This document shows positions 1 to 10,182 of a stretch of 64,000 nt of DNA, one piece after another (the stretch's first letter is position 1; the number at the start of each line of letters is the position of its first letter). Made by a program: the position numbers and the translations under genes. A model generated the notes under the pieces. The model was given only the letters and a program-made list of their open reading frames with translations, ran no database searches and was not told the DNA's origin. The stretch covers positions 5,890,001 to 5,954,000 of the forward strand of contig OX463813.1 in assembly GCA_949825045.1 (NCBI GenBank), written 5' to 3'. Source of the DNA: Argyresthia goedartella (Eukaryota > Arthropoda > Insecta > Lepidoptera > Argyresthiidae).

Positions 1-914
1 TTAAGTATGAGTTTTTCAAATATTTTGCTAAGCGTTGGTAGTATCGATATGGGTCTAAAATTGGTGGGGTCTGATGTACTACCAGCTTTGAATAAAGGTA
101 TAACTTTACTTAGTTTCATCAAGTCAGGAAACACACCATTATCTATACATTGATTAAATATACAACAAAGGTGAGGTGCAATACAATCTACAATGGAACT
201 AATAATTTTTACTGATAGACCATGGGCGTCAGCTGTCTTTTTCATTTCCAGGGATTTAAACGCTTTTACATTGTCTTCATTATTTACGTGCCTAAATTTA
301 AAATCTGTTTTACATTCCTCAAAGTTTTGTTTAAGTATAGATTCAGCAGCAGCGGGAGATGAATTTAAAGACTTGGTTGTTGAAACTGGAATGTCCGTAA
401 AGAAATTTTCGAAAGCTTTTGCTACTTCTAGGTCTGTACTTAGCAATTGATTATCTATCTTAAGCTTGAAGTTATTATGTGTAGCTTTGGCCTTTCCAGT
501 CTCTCTGTTTATAATTTGCCAAGTCGTTTTCATTACATTGCTACTAGATTCAATTTTGTTTTTAATGAAATTAGATTTAGCTACGGCACAAACGCGTTTA
601 AACATTTTTGAATAACTACGAACATAATCTAGAAAGGCCGTATTTTTGTTATATGATTTCTCTTCATAGAGTTCATATAATCTTCGTCTGCTCCTATGAA
701 TTCCAACTGTCGCCCAATCACTAAACAAAGCTTTGTTATTAACTTTTATAGTTTTTGATTTAAATACCGTATCATATTCATTTTTGACAAGGTTAAATAC
801 TGAGTTGTACAACAAATTTGGATCGTCACTGTATGGTATTTCCCATAGTTTATCTAAAATATTATTCCTGTAGTGTTCAAGCCGAGTGTCACTAACGGGC
901 ACACATGTAATATC
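1..914 (-). CDS. LINE family D ORF2: linker and N-terminal reverse transcriptase (partial)
   Basis: The minus-strand frame stays open from about 914 to the window edge and matches the N-terminal half of the 26732-28321 protein almost residue for residue. It includes the conserved RT entry block around FRPISILPTLSKIFEKL. It is in the same frame as the endonuclease upstream and is separated from it only by one stop codon (TAG) at the end of 915-1568. The catalytic FADD motif would lie outside the window. This is a recent copy with little decay. Confidence 0.85.
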
Positions 915-1568
915 CTATTTTTGGTCCTTTCTTATTTTAATATTGAATATACCTATCTGACCAGAGTGATCAGAGGTTAATTTATTGATGACCGATTTGA
1001 AAATGGGCGTAATGTTAGTAAATATATTGTCAATGCAGGCAGCAGATGTTGCAATAATTCTAGTAGGCTCCAAAAACAGATAGTTCATGTTGTGACATAA
1101 AAATAAAGATTTTAATCTAGTACAAATATTATTATCCTCTAACAGATTAACATTAAAATCACCACAAATTATAAAAAAAATGTTTTTATCGCTGATTTTA
1201 ATCAACACTTCATCCATTTTCTTTTCGAATAAATCAAAGGATGAATCTGGTGGTCTGTATACGCTCATTACAATAAGTTGTTCAAGTTCAATACAGGCTA
1301 TTTCCATGGTACGCTCAACAGACAGGCTCACTATGTCAACTCGTTCCTTATATTTAAAACTATTATTTACAAGTATTAAGGAGCCACCGCGATCAGCTGT
1401 TTTTCTGTTGAACGAACTAGCAACGTGGTGGTTATTAAAGTTGAACATGAACTGATAACTCTTTAAAAAGTGCTCTGTTATACATAAAATATCAATATTA
1501 TTACAGTTCATGAATAACTCAATTTCCAGTTCTTTACTTAACATGCCCTGTATATTTTGATGAAACAC
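915..1568 (-). CDS. LINE family D ORF2: AP-like endonuclease domain
   Basis: Nicks target DNA during retrotransposition. Visible motifs, in order: HQNIQG near the start, ITEH (metal-binding glutamate), VYRPP, CGDFNVN and a terminal SDHSG, which are the hallmark blocks of the exo-endo-phosphatase fold. The frame is open upstream of 1568, so the true start is earlier; a GTG at 1568 is not a likely start. A single in-frame stop separates it from RT, so ORF2 is otherwise continuous. Confidence 0.88.
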   Translation of the reverse strand: MFHQNIQGMLSKELEIELFMNCNNIDILCITEHFLKSYQFMFNFNNHHVASSFNRKTADRGGSLILVNNSFKYKERVDIVSLSVERTMEIACIELEQLIVMSVYRPPDSSFDLFEKKMDEVLIKISDKNIFFIICGDFNVNLLEDNNICTRLKSLFLCHNMNYLFLEPTRIIATSAACIDNIFTNITPIFKSVINKLTSDHSGQIGIFNIKIRKDQK

Positions 1569-1690
1569 GTTTAAAATATTCTTACTTATACATTTTTCAT
1601 TACTAGTAACTTGATTTAATGGGCAAGATGAAGGTATATTTATACAAATATTAATATTACTGCCAGAGTTACTCTCTGTTGTCCTATGGG

Positions 1691-2110
1691 TTAATTTAAA
1701 GAGTTTGGAACAGATTCCAAGGAGTACATGTCATTATTATTACACTGCTCAATAGAAGCAGGCTTTTCATTAGTCAAAAACTTGACTGAGTTCAAAATAA
1801 AATAAGATAGTGACTGTGCTATCTGTTTTGTATAAAACCTAGATAGGTAATACCTATCCTTAGTCAAATAAAAATATTTTCCAATACAAATATTGGTGTC
1901 TATGAAATGAAATTTTTCAGTATGACGACATGTCAATGTGTGTATAAATGTATAATAATCATGTCTTATATGATTTTCATGTTGTGACAAAGATTGACTG
2001 AAGGGAAACGCAAACAAGATTATTCTATCTACATTTTGTAAAGAATTTAATTTGGAAAAGTATTTAGTAATTAGTTTTTTAGATACATTTTTCCTTCTAC
2101 CAATTAAAAT
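1691..2110 (-). pseudogene. LINE family D ORF1 C-terminal segment, degenerate SGNH-esterase-like
   Basis: Continues the ORF1 protein in a different frame from 2097-3275. It reads as a beta-strand/loop alternation (DRIILFAFPFSQ, then HIRHDYYTFIH) ending in a DRYYLSRFYTKQIA helix, where SGNH esterases of CR1-type ORF1 proteins carry their last catalytic block. The ORF1 stop at about 2097 is followed directly by this frame, so one frameshift separates the halves. Catalytic residues look replaced, so activity is doubtful. The esterase assignment is inference. Confidence 0.5.
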
Positions 2111-3275
2111 GGGTGGTTGGTTCTAAAAACTGCGATGACAACACTTTGTTTAATATTTGTGAATATGTGGCGCCAGGCATGCAGTTATTTAATATTGCCT
2201 GGCCCACGCGCTGACTAAGTTGTAAACCCATATTTTTTCCAATTTCATCGCTGTACATTATATACCTATCCTTTGTCCGAGAGAAGGAGGCGTTATTGAT
2301 AACACTATTAGTACTCAAGTCGACTGACGGCGGCGCCTGGGTCAGTATCAGCTGTTCGGCCGGCTGCTCGGCGGGACACACGGTCGGCACGGAACAGTCC
2401 GCTGGAGCTTGTTTACAATCACAGATGTGATTGTCGGTCAAAGATATGAAAGTGTCATAATTAGACTTACACGTCTCCAACAAACTATTCATAGCCGACA
2501 CATGTTCCTTAATTTCGTATTGTGCTGACTCATATTTACGTGTAATACTTTGTAATGATGAGTTTAAAATATGCATATCTGACTGGAGTCGCCGTGTGTC
2601 ACATTCGTACTTTTCTGTAGTTTTTTCCAAACATAATCTACAATCATCGATTTCCTTAATTAATTCGACACGTTCCTTGCTACAATTTACATTTTTACAA
2701 AATATTTTATTTCTATTAGCTAGTTTTTGTGTTTTTTTTGTATAATTATTCAATTTAACATATTTCTTTAATTTATTTTTACCACAGCTCATAGTGGTTA
2801 CTGATTGCGATCTATTAGGACTATCACACGTGAGATCACAAGCTGTTAGGTCAATAGTTGGTATGCCAGTTTGGCTCATGACCTCATTATAGAAGGCCCT
2901 GGTTGTAGCACTGTCTCGCTGTTCCTCCCGCTCGCTGAAAATTTGAAGCTCGTGGTGTGCCTCTGCAAGCTTTTGTTCAAGTGATTTTATGTGTTGCAAT
3001 GCTACGTGGTGGACATCATGACACTTGTAAAATGAGTCGACTTGGTGTTGTAGTTCATCTCTCTGGGCACTGAGATCCTGGCATTGGATGTCCAACTCAC
3101 TGAGCTCTTCTTTTAGCGCCGAATTTTCCTTAATTTGCTTTTCTATCTCCTCTTCACACTCATCTCGCTCTCGTAGAAGTATTTCACAAAGCTCTTGGCT
3201 CTTCTTGAGCTCCAGCAAGGTCGCTTTCAGCTTCAACTCCACATCGCGTGTGCTCATCTTGCTTCGGGTCAGCAT
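2097..3275 (-). CDS. LINE family D ORF1, coiled-coil protein
   Basis: A 392-residue ORF starting at an ATG at 3273-3275. Residues about 8-125 are a long charged heptad-rich coiled coil (runs of E, K, L and Q). The middle is basic with several Cys, and a second coiled coil lies around 200-265. The C-terminus has SDEIGKNMGLQL and PGATYSQI, which correspond in position to the GDS and PGA blocks opening an SGNH domain, although GDS is changed to SDE. Probably an RNA-binding or oligomerising ORF1 protein. No zinc knuckle is seen. Confidence 0.75.
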   Translation of the reverse strand: MLTRSKMSTRDVELKLKATLLELKKSQELCEILLRERDECEEEIEKQIKENSALKEELSELDIQCQDLSAQRDELQHQVDSFYKCHDVHHVALQHIKSLEQKLAEAHHELQIFSEREEQRDSATTRAFYNEVMSQTGIPTIDLTACDLTCDSPNRSQSVTTMSCGKNKLKKYVKLNNYTKKTQKLANRNKIFCKNVNCSKERVELIKEIDDCRLCLEKTTEKYECDTRRLQSDMHILNSSLQSITRKYESAQYEIKEHVSAMNSLLETCKSNYDTFISLTDNHICDCKQAPADCSVPTVCPAEQPAEQLILTQAPPSVDLSTNSVINNASFSRTKDRYIMYSDEIGKNMGLQLSQRVGQAILNNCMPGATYSQILNKVLSSQFLEPTTHFNW

Positions 3276-3290
3276 TGCACCCTTTTTCGC

Positions 3291-3719
3291 CTGAAAAAAA
3301 AACCGCGAATAGGTGTCAGTGTATGACCGGGTGGAATACTAGCGAACACTAGGGAGTTTATTGCACAATGAAGGTGTTAAGTGTGTGTTTTTGTTGAATG
3401 TGGCAGAATGTTGCGTCTTCAACTTTGCTTCCGCTTTTGCCAAGTAAAGAGAGACAAAACGGTACCTGAGTGAGTGTACGGCAAGTGTTTCACTTATATG
3501 AAGGTTTGTTTAGTTTTTTACGGGTGTGAAAGGTGAGATTATTGATATAAATACAGAAATAAAACGATACTTCCCCCGTTTACGTCGTTGCTATTTGAAC
3601 TGATTTTGACAGTTCAATCGGCCGGTACAATCGGTCTTGTTTTTTCCAAAGCTTGTATGTTTGCACAGCTGTTTCTTATCTACACATTATTTAATCACTA
3701 ATTACTACTTAAATTAAGT
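3291..3719. other. No gene seen; probable LINE 5' leader and flank
   Basis: Between the LINE ORF1 start and the Tc1 remnant there is no convincing ORF. By position it may contain the LINE 5' untranslated/promoter region. I cannot place the exact 5' end. Confidence 0.4.
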
Positions 3720-4678
3720 TTACTCGTGCAGAAAAGCAATTTTGACTAATTTAATTGAAATAAAAACTGCAGAGCTGTTTACATCGTCAGCTATTCGGTC
3801 TGGGGTTCGGTGGGGGTCCAATTGGTCCCACATATGCTCTATTGGATTTAAATCCGGACTATACGCTGGCCATGGTAGGACACGAATATGGGAGTCATCC
3901 AGTACAGTCTGAGTGGCCCGAGCTGTGTGTGGGCGGGCATTGTCATGCATTAACCAGAACCCTGGCCCCACTCTCTGTGAGAATGGAATTACATGAGGCC
4001 TGATGACTTCATCGATGTACCGTTGTGCAGTTACTGTGCCTTGATTTAAGAAAACCAGCTCAGTTTTGTATGTAAGCTAATCCCAGCCCAAACCATCACA
4101 CTAGGACCTCCAAAGCGGTCAATTTCCTTGATGCAGACATCGGAAAATCTCTCACCCTGTCGTCTCCATACTCTGATCCGCCGATTATCACTACAAAGCT
4201 TCACTTTACACTCATCTGTGAAGAGCACCATACCCCATTGATTCATGCTCCAATCTGAATGTTCGCGGCAAAAACTTAAACGATTTCCACGTTGAACCCT
4301 AGATAAAGGAATTCGTACTACTCGGCATCTGGACCTTTGCTGGTCTTCATGCAGTCGATTACGTATCGTTTGGTCACTAACACGAGTCCCCGTTGTCAAC
4401 CGTAGGCGATTTTGTAACTTACGTGCCGTCACAGAGCGCTCTCGACGGGCACTCAATCGGATGTAGCGATCCTCTTGTGCCGCAGTCGCTCGCACCCTGC
4501 CCGATCCAGGCCTTCTTGCAACACTGCCAGTCTCTTAGAACCGATCCCACACATTTTGGATGGCTCGGCGAGAGAAACCCAACGAAATAGCTACAGACCG
4601 CTGTGAATGACCTTCAGCAATCAATGTAACGGCTCTGGTGGCAGTAATGGTATCCATATGCCTTCGTTGACGTGGCAT
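3720..4678 (-). pseudogene. Tc1-type DD34E transposase, decayed
   Basis: Starts with an ATG at 4678 (MPRQRRHMDT). An N-terminal helix-turn-helix region (SQRSVAISLGFSRRAIQNVW) is followed by an in-frame stop, then ITVSDQTIRNRL-type second HTH sequence. Catalytic residues are visible as LFTDECKV (first D), MHDNARPHTA (second D) and DLNPIEHMWDQL (E). A frameshift occurs near 4050 and the C-terminus is shortened. Terminal inverted repeats could not be delimited by eye. Inactive as it stands. Confidence 0.9.
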
Positions 4679-4994
4679 TATTAACAAAAGATGTTAAAAG
4701 AAACAAAAGATGGACAGAAATAGTTTTTTAACAGAATAAAATTGTGATTCCATCTGAAATGAATTTGACCTGAAACTCGTTTTTTTTATTTGCTTCAATT
4801 TCTGGCCAGCTGTAAGACTTAAACACCAGCATTAAAGAGGTTGGATACTGAAGGAGGCCGGACATCATTAATTAGTCACTTATTAATTAGTTTACATCTA
4901 AAAATTTACTCAAAAACAGAAATATGTAAGTGGCCCTTATTTTCTTTTGAGTAGCTAACGTAGCTAGACAATTTATTTTCAAAAATATATTGTA
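4679..4994. other. No gene seen
   Basis: AT-rich flank of the Tc1 remnant with short ttaattag palindromes near 4866-4895, possibly part of an element end. No ORF or RNA gene supported. Confidence 0.4.
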
Positions 4995-5243
4995 CTTGCT
5001 GATCCCCGCAACTTCATCTGCGTGCTCATAGGAATTATCATTAATCGAGATAACGTTACCCTTCTTCTGGTGCAGTCGGATAAAAAGTATCCTATATGTT
5101 AATTTAGCTCATAAACTACCTCTGTGCTAAATTACATTTAAATCCGTTCAGCCGTTTTAGCGTGATTGAGGCACAAACACAAAAACATCTAAACATCCAA
5201 ACATCATAACATCGCTACTTTCACATTTATAATATTAGTTAGA
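4995..5243 (+). repeat. RTE/SINE-type dispersed tail
   Basis: Opens with ccccgcaacttcatctgcgt, continues through ataaaaagtatcctatatgt and ccgttcagccgttttagcgt, and ends cacatttataatattag. This is the recognisable tail of a very common lepidopteran RTE-associated repeat. Immediately after it (5243-5272) is a scrap matching LINE family D copy 3 (around 28740). Confidence 0.75.
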
Positions 5244-5474
5244 TGTACGCAAGAACCTCACAACATTTTGCAAAGTCAGCAGGTAACTATGATAATTATA
5301 CTGCATAGGATTAATTGTTATCGCTCTTTCAGATAAAGCAATCGTTTTTATTGTAAAATATGTAGTTCAGGACTTATCGAAAGAAATACTGCTTAGGGTA
5401 CTGCGGTGGGCGTTGTGATGTAGAACTTGGCCTACCCTCAGGGTAGAATTGATCATTATGTATCAGTCACGTAA

Positions 5475-5893
5475 TAGTAGTTTATGTGACTGCTAGATGA
5501 TGGAGGGCATTTATACTCGAGAGTGGGTTTATGAAACGAGCCGAAGGCGAGTTTCATAATAATATAACTCGAGAGTTTTAATGCCTAATTATGTACAGTT
5601 ACATACACTAGTTTATTTACACACATAGCATAAGCTCTCTTTGATGCGTTCAGGAACCGCATGTTTGACCGGCAACTTCACAGACAAACTAGGGGCGGCA
5701 CGCAGGCGGGCGTCGGCGTTCGAAATTTGAATGTCATAATATGTAGAAAAAATACACATTATGGTCATAATATATCAATATTCCGATAAGAAATGAGTTT
5801 TTACCAAGTAGTACATGATTATGCTGGTCGTAACGTGCGGTTTTTGGAAGCAGTAAAGAGGGTTTATGATACGTGTGTAGATAAAACAAAAAC
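5475..5893 (+). repeat. MITE-like repeat family M1, copy 1
   Basis: Shares long stretches with 38060-38520 and, inverted, with 22625-22905: the tactcgagag blocks, atgcctaattatgtacagtt, ttcaggaaccgcatgtttga and tgatacgtgtgtagataaaa. It ends within 5 bp of the exon 3 donor of gene A, so the intron begins almost directly with the element. It has no coding capacity. Confidence 0.75.
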
Positions 5894-5897
5894 ATAC

Positions 5898-6059
5898 CGG
5901 AGATCCAGTGCAGTTGACCTTGTTGTATTTAAGTTTAAACTTCTTGAGTACTAACGCAACGATGGAACTCGTGCATGGAAGTTCATCAATTAAAAAATCT
6001 CTCTTTCTTTCGATAAATCGGTTGCTAATATTAGTCACTCGGTATCCTGCCAATCGAAA
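5898..6059 (-). CDS. Gene A exon 3 (secreted protein paralogue)
   Basis: A 162-bp exon of 54 codons, phase 0 at both ends. On the minus strand it is preceded by a polypyrimidine acceptor (TTCTTTTTTCAG) and followed by a GTATGT donor. The peptide runs from FRLAGYRVTNISNRF to NKVNCTGSP, with cysteines at exon positions 29 and 50. It aligns without gaps to gene B exon 3 (41630-41791), with matching exon length and cysteine positions. Real and homologous with high confidence; function not recognised. Confidence 0.85.
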
Positions 6060-6215
6060 CTGAAAAAAGAAGATGACGTTAAGGCTAAGAACGTTAAAAA
6101 TAAATAAAATAATCCTTATTTCAGACTCTTATACGTATCCATCATATACAATTTGCATACGTTCTCAAAGGCCTTAAATTTCGTTTTTTAATTCGTAATA
6201 TAATATATTCCCTCG

Positions 6216-6857
6216 AGGCACATCGGCACCCTACTCGACGGAGCCACTCTGACACTTGCCGTCTGCCGGCGACTCGGCGTGAGGACGAATCAACCCCATC
6301 GTTGCCGTTGTGGTGCAAGGGTGGACCAATTCGGTCACCACGGCCTCTCCTGTCAGCGCAGCGCTGGCCGGTGGTCTCGTCATGCCAGCCTGAATGACGT
6401 CATTCGCCGAGCCCTTGCCAGTTGTGGCGTGCCAGACATCCTCGAACCCAATGGCCTGCCACATGACGATGGCAAGCGGCCTGATAGAATGACGCTCATT
6501 TCCTGGCAGAACGTGAGGTCGCTGATTTGGTATGCGACGTGCGTAGACACGTTGGCACCATGTCACCTACCGGCGATCTCAGCAGCGGCAGCTGCAGAGG
6601 GTCTCAAACGACGGAAATATGCCGCCATAGGCGACAAATTTGTATTCATCCCGTTAAGCGTGGAGACCCTCGGGCCGTGGGGCCCTGACGCTCGACGAGT
6701 CCAGACATATCTAAGCGACTCGTCGAAGCTTCAGGAGACCGTAGAGCTGGCACCTACCTCGCTCAACGTATCAGTTTAGCGATACAGCAAGGAAATGGTG
6801 CCAGTATATTGGGCACCTTGCCGCCCGGTAGTGATCTTGGGATTTTTTTAAATTTAG
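6216..6857 (+). pseudogene. Mobile-element protein C-terminus with CxCG and PD-(D/E)xK-like blocks
   Basis: Reads HRCRCGARVDQFGHHGLSCQ (metal-binding Cys/His cluster), then SAGRWSRH, LNDVIRRAL, GLPHDDGKRPDRMTLISW and a VETLGPWG block. After a frameshift near 6740 it ends with [19 protein letters not shown]. This is the conserved C-terminus of a widespread RT-associated animal mobile-element protein. The DGKRPD...W spacing resembles a restriction-endonuclease-like core, but the usual WD after the strand reads WY here. It is a fragment: the N-terminal RT part is absent. Confidence 0.6.
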
Positions 6858-7093
6858 TATAGGTTTTAGGTTAAGTTACATTATTAAGCTTATTATGAAA
6901 ATATTTATTAATCATTAATGTGTATATAAATGTCTTTGATAACAATTAAATATTCTAACTGTGAACCAATACAGTTAAAAAAAAAATATGTGTTATGATA
7001 AATTTATCATGATATGATAAATTTTAACGAAACAAGCATATTTTTTAGATAATAATAAACATTTTTTCAATTAAATAATATTACTAAACTTAC
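6858..7093. other. No gene seen
   Basis: Very AT-rich intronic sequence of gene A between exons 2 and 3. Confidence 0.5.
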
Positions 7094-7255
7094 CATTACT
7101 GGAGGGGTCGGCTTTTCTATAGTAAAGCTCAAGTTGGCGTAATTTTTCCCATGGTCTTTGTACACACTAAGTGACGGTTTAATCATGTTTTCATGGTCGA
7201 GAGTGTTGTTTTTCGGTATACATTCATTGGCGTATATAATCTCCGGTGTCATTCG
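7094..7255 (-). CDS. Gene A exon 2 (secreted protein paralogue)
   Basis: A 162-bp exon of 54 codons, phase 0 at both ends. Acceptor ATATTTTTAG before CGA ATG ACA; donor GTAAGT after CCA GTA ATG. The peptide includes PEIIYANECIPKNN and NLSFTIEKPTPPVM. It parallels gene B exon 2 (58266-58427): same length, the Y-A-[NE]-[EK]-C-x-P-x-N-N motif with Cys at position 12, and the DKPTP/EKPTP end. An NLS sequon suits a secreted protein. Confidence 0.85.
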
Positions 7256-7271
7256 CTAAAAATATGCATAT

Positions 7272-7689
7272 TTCACCGTAAGATAGTCAAAACCGTTAGT
7301 TGATATACTAGCGCGATAGTTGATCAACTATTGACAGATAGTAAACTAGACCGACAGGGTTTACAATTTACGTTTCTTTTGTACTTACATGTCAACCTAA
7401 CACGAAGACTATTCGGGGAATTCGCTGCGCTTGCCCCCTCTAGTCTTCACCTAAGCTACCGCATTGTTTGCCCTGGTATTTCGTTTGCAATTCAAGTTTA
7501 AACCAGTTTCCTATTTAACGGTTTTAACCGTTAGTTTATCAACTAACGCGTCATATAGTAAACAGTACGCTACAGTTTACTATCTATCGAAAGTTGACCA
7601 ACTAACGAGAAAAAAAACGTTAGTTGACCAGCTAACGAGAAAAAAAATGTTAGTTTATCAACTAACGGTTTTGACAATATTACGGTGAC
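7272..7689. repeat. MITE family M2, copy 1
   Basis: Terminal inverted repeats: tcaccgtaagatagtcaaaa on the left and ttttgacaatattacggtga on the right, with internal ttagttgatcaact motifs repeated. A second copy is at 14694-15010. It lies in intron 1 of gene A, only 17 bp upstream of the exon 2 acceptor. Non-coding. A similar internal segment recurs near 22360-22450. Confidence 0.85.
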
Positions 7690-7893
7690 ATATACATAAA
7701 AGTTTAAAAGCATCAAACATTGCAATTATGTAAATACCATATATTTGTGTCAAATATAATTTATATACACGAGAACATTCGCCAGTAAGAAAAGTACTAA
7801 TCCAAGATAAATATTAAAATTTTATGCGATATTAGTCAATAATATGTAGTTACTTGTAATTATTTTATTATAAGTATGCATTTCGTAACTCAC

Positions 7894-7977
7894 TCTCACA
7901 CTAAAGACAAAAGCAAGACACGATAAAAGTATTACACATTTTAATAACAACGTATAAAACATTTTGATCAACGCCAT
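7894..7977 (-). CDS. Gene A exon 1 (start and signal peptide)
   Basis: ATG at 7975-7977 opens 28 codons, ending at a GTGAGT donor in phase 0. The peptide MALIKMFYTLLLKCVILLSC and the following LAFVFS form a hydrophobic secretory signal with small residues before the exon end. A second in-frame Met at position 6 is an alternative start. A nearby GTGAGA (also phase 0, two codons earlier) is an alternative donor. The matching phase and the position upstream of exon 2 support the assignment. Confidence 0.72.
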
Positions 7978-8030
7978 AGAAATAGAAGGAAACTGAATAT
8001 TGACTCACTTAATAAAAATATTTTAGTTAT
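7978..8030 (-). promoter_or_regulatory. Candidate gene A core promoter
   Basis: On the minus strand TCAGT (7992-7996), the arthropod initiator consensus, lies about 15-18 bp before the ATG, with an AT-rich ATATTTTTATT block about 20-25 bp further upstream. The implied leader is very short. The 0.8-kb M3 element begins about 90 bp upstream of the initiator. Confidence 0.35.
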
Positions 8031-8086
8031 AGAAAATTGCGTATTAATTACATAAGTTTTTTATTGAGTGTCCTGATGATCTAATA

Positions 8087-8896
8087 CAGGGTGTTTTATA
8101 AACCGATGCAAAGCCTTAAAAAATATAGTTCAGACCATTTAAAATAACTTAGGCCAAATGTATATTAGTCAAAGTGTTACCGTTTCGTTTTTATCTATGT
8201 TTTATTGTTTTTGAAGAAAAAACGCAGAATTTTACAATAAATCAGTAATTATTGCAATTCTGAACCATAATTGATTTAATTTTTCCATAATTTATAAAAA
8301 TCTGGGATTTGAGACATGGAGTTTACTTTGGAAGTGCTAGAAAATATCCTCTTCTTTTAAGCAAGGCATTTTTGATTACATTGTTTGTAAAAATCAGAGG
8401 AGATTTTTGTATTAAATACTTTTAAGAACATGCCTGGCAATTGTTCTTCATTTTAAGATATCACATACAAAGGCATCTCTAAAATTATTGAAATCAGGAC
8501 CTCTGAACCAAATTCAGGGAGAAAATTATCTTCCTTTATTTTTTTCCTCAAATTGGTTGCATCAAACAAACAAAAAATGTCATGAAACATTAAATTATCA
8601 CGTCTGCGAGAGAAATTAGGTTTCATCCAAAATAACTTAAGGCACTGCCTGTCTTTCCTGTCAAATTACTCGCATATGGGATACATTAGGATAATTTCGT
8701 AGATGAGATATTATGTTGTCTGTAAAAGAGCATCCTATTGATTGATTAGTTTAAATTGGCGACGAACCCATTCAAACTCTTACATTGTTTCTCAAGTTGA
8801 AACTTCCAAAAAAATATACGTTAAAACTGAGATATGAGAGAGAATGGTCTGAACTATCTTCGTTTTAAGGCTTTGCATCTATCTACCAAACACCAT
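8087..8896. repeat. Inverted-repeat element family M3, copy 1
   Basis: Ends are inverted repeats (gggtgttttataaaccgatg on the left; catctatctaccaaacaccat on the right), with aaagccttaaaa / ttttaaggctttgc and a gttcagacc / ggtctgaac inner pair. A diverged second copy occupies about 35330-36129. There is no ORF. The element is just upstream of gene A. Confidence 0.75.
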
Positions 8897-9299
8897 GTAT
8901 ATTATCTATGTTTATTTTTTTCCATAATTACGTATATTTTTATTATGTATATTGTTGCTTGTTATCTATTTAAATACATCTCTATGAATCTCGGAAGTCC
9001 GCAATGAAAACAGATTAAATATGCATCAATAATCCATTATGTTTTGAAATATTTTAAAAAACCTGGTCTGAGGGCACTAAATTACTTTATATACAGAAAT
9101 ACTAAGTATAGTATACCCATGCAAATGCCTCATGTCATAGTATATTGTGTCCATACTCCTGTACTAAATTATCAATCTCGTACACTGGGTCAAGTTTATT
9201 TTGTTTTACCAAAAACAACAACATACTTTTGATACCTTTGGTAGGGTAGGCAATATTATTTTATGCAAGCCATCCTGCAATTTATTTTTTTCTATTAAC
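8897..9299. other. No gene seen
   Basis: AT-rich spacer. A 62-codon plus-strand ORF at 9044 has no recognisable features. Confidence 0.4.
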
Positions 9300-10182
9300 C
9301 GAGCTTGGAGGTTTTCTTAATTTGGCTAGAATGATATCTTGATTTGTCCATGACTATACAGATGGGTTCATTTAGATTTGGTAATAATTTATTCGATACC
9401 CATTTTTTTAAATAAACTTTATTCGTGGCATCCCGGAAATCTACTTTTTTGTTCATTTTCGTTATATGTTAACAAAGCATTCGGGTCGAACCCAGTCGTG
9501 CCACCACAATGAACAATTATATATCTTTTTCCTGTATCTACGGATTTAGATACGCCGGGCTCATTTTCACTTTGCCAACATTTTGCATGATTGAGCGAAG
9601 TATGAATATAACTTTCATCAAGGTATAGAACAGGCATACCACTCTTCCTTACATATTTGACTTCATGTAGGTACCTGTCCCTCCATGCCAATATATCATG
9701 TCGCTCCATAAGTTCTGTCCTTTGATTTCTACATTTTTATATTTATAACCTAATTTGTGTAACAGTAAACGAAGATATTCTCTGCCATTAACAAAATTTA
9801 TGGATAATTTAAGAGCTGCAAGCAGCTGTTTCAAACTCAGTACTTCTTTTCGGACAGCATAAATTGATTTTCTTTTTGGTTTTAGGTTTATTTTTCTTAG
9901 GCGTAGAAAATACAGCTGAAGTCCCACCTTTGATTGTATTTTCATCACGGAAGATCGGGACATGCCTAAAATACAGCAAAATATTTTACTTACAAATAGT
10001 TACAATTTAGCCAATTCACATTGACCATACTATATGACATACCTACCATTCATGTTGAGAACAAGGCTGGTAATGTTATTTAGAGGAATAGTGTCCAATC
10101 CTTCAGACTTTATAGCCGATAAATATTTCGATAGATTGTGAATAACTTTTTTAATGCCACTCTTAATAGTTTTCGGCATTTT
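9300..10182 (-). pseudogene. IS630/Tc1-related DDE transposase, decayed, with possible intron
   Basis: The N-terminus at about 10182 reads MPKTIKSGIKKVIHNLSKYL. A GTAGGT donor near 10048 and a TATTTTAG acceptor near 9968 suggest a short intron before SRSSVMKIQSK. Catalytic blocks are PVLYLDESYIHTSLNHAKCW (first D), then RYIIVHCGGTTGFDPNALL, then after a break ICIVMDKSRYHSSQIKK (second D). Frameshifts occur near 9700 and 9430 and the third acidic residue is missing. Non-functional. Confidence 0.8.

Larger units (their letters stand above)
1..3290 (-). mobile_element. LINE family D, copy 1 (5' part; continues off the left edge)
   Basis: A non-LTR retrotransposon read leftwards. In order it has a coiled-coil ORF1 (2097-3275), an esterase-like extension (about 1691-2110), an AP-type endonuclease (915-1568) and the start of reverse transcriptase (1-914). 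The first ~820 bases are nearly identical to 27514-28320, a second copy of the family. The 3' half lies outside the window. Architecture and tail style fit the CR1/Jockey group, but I cannot assign a clade. It appears to sit in the last intron of gene A. Confidence 0.9.
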
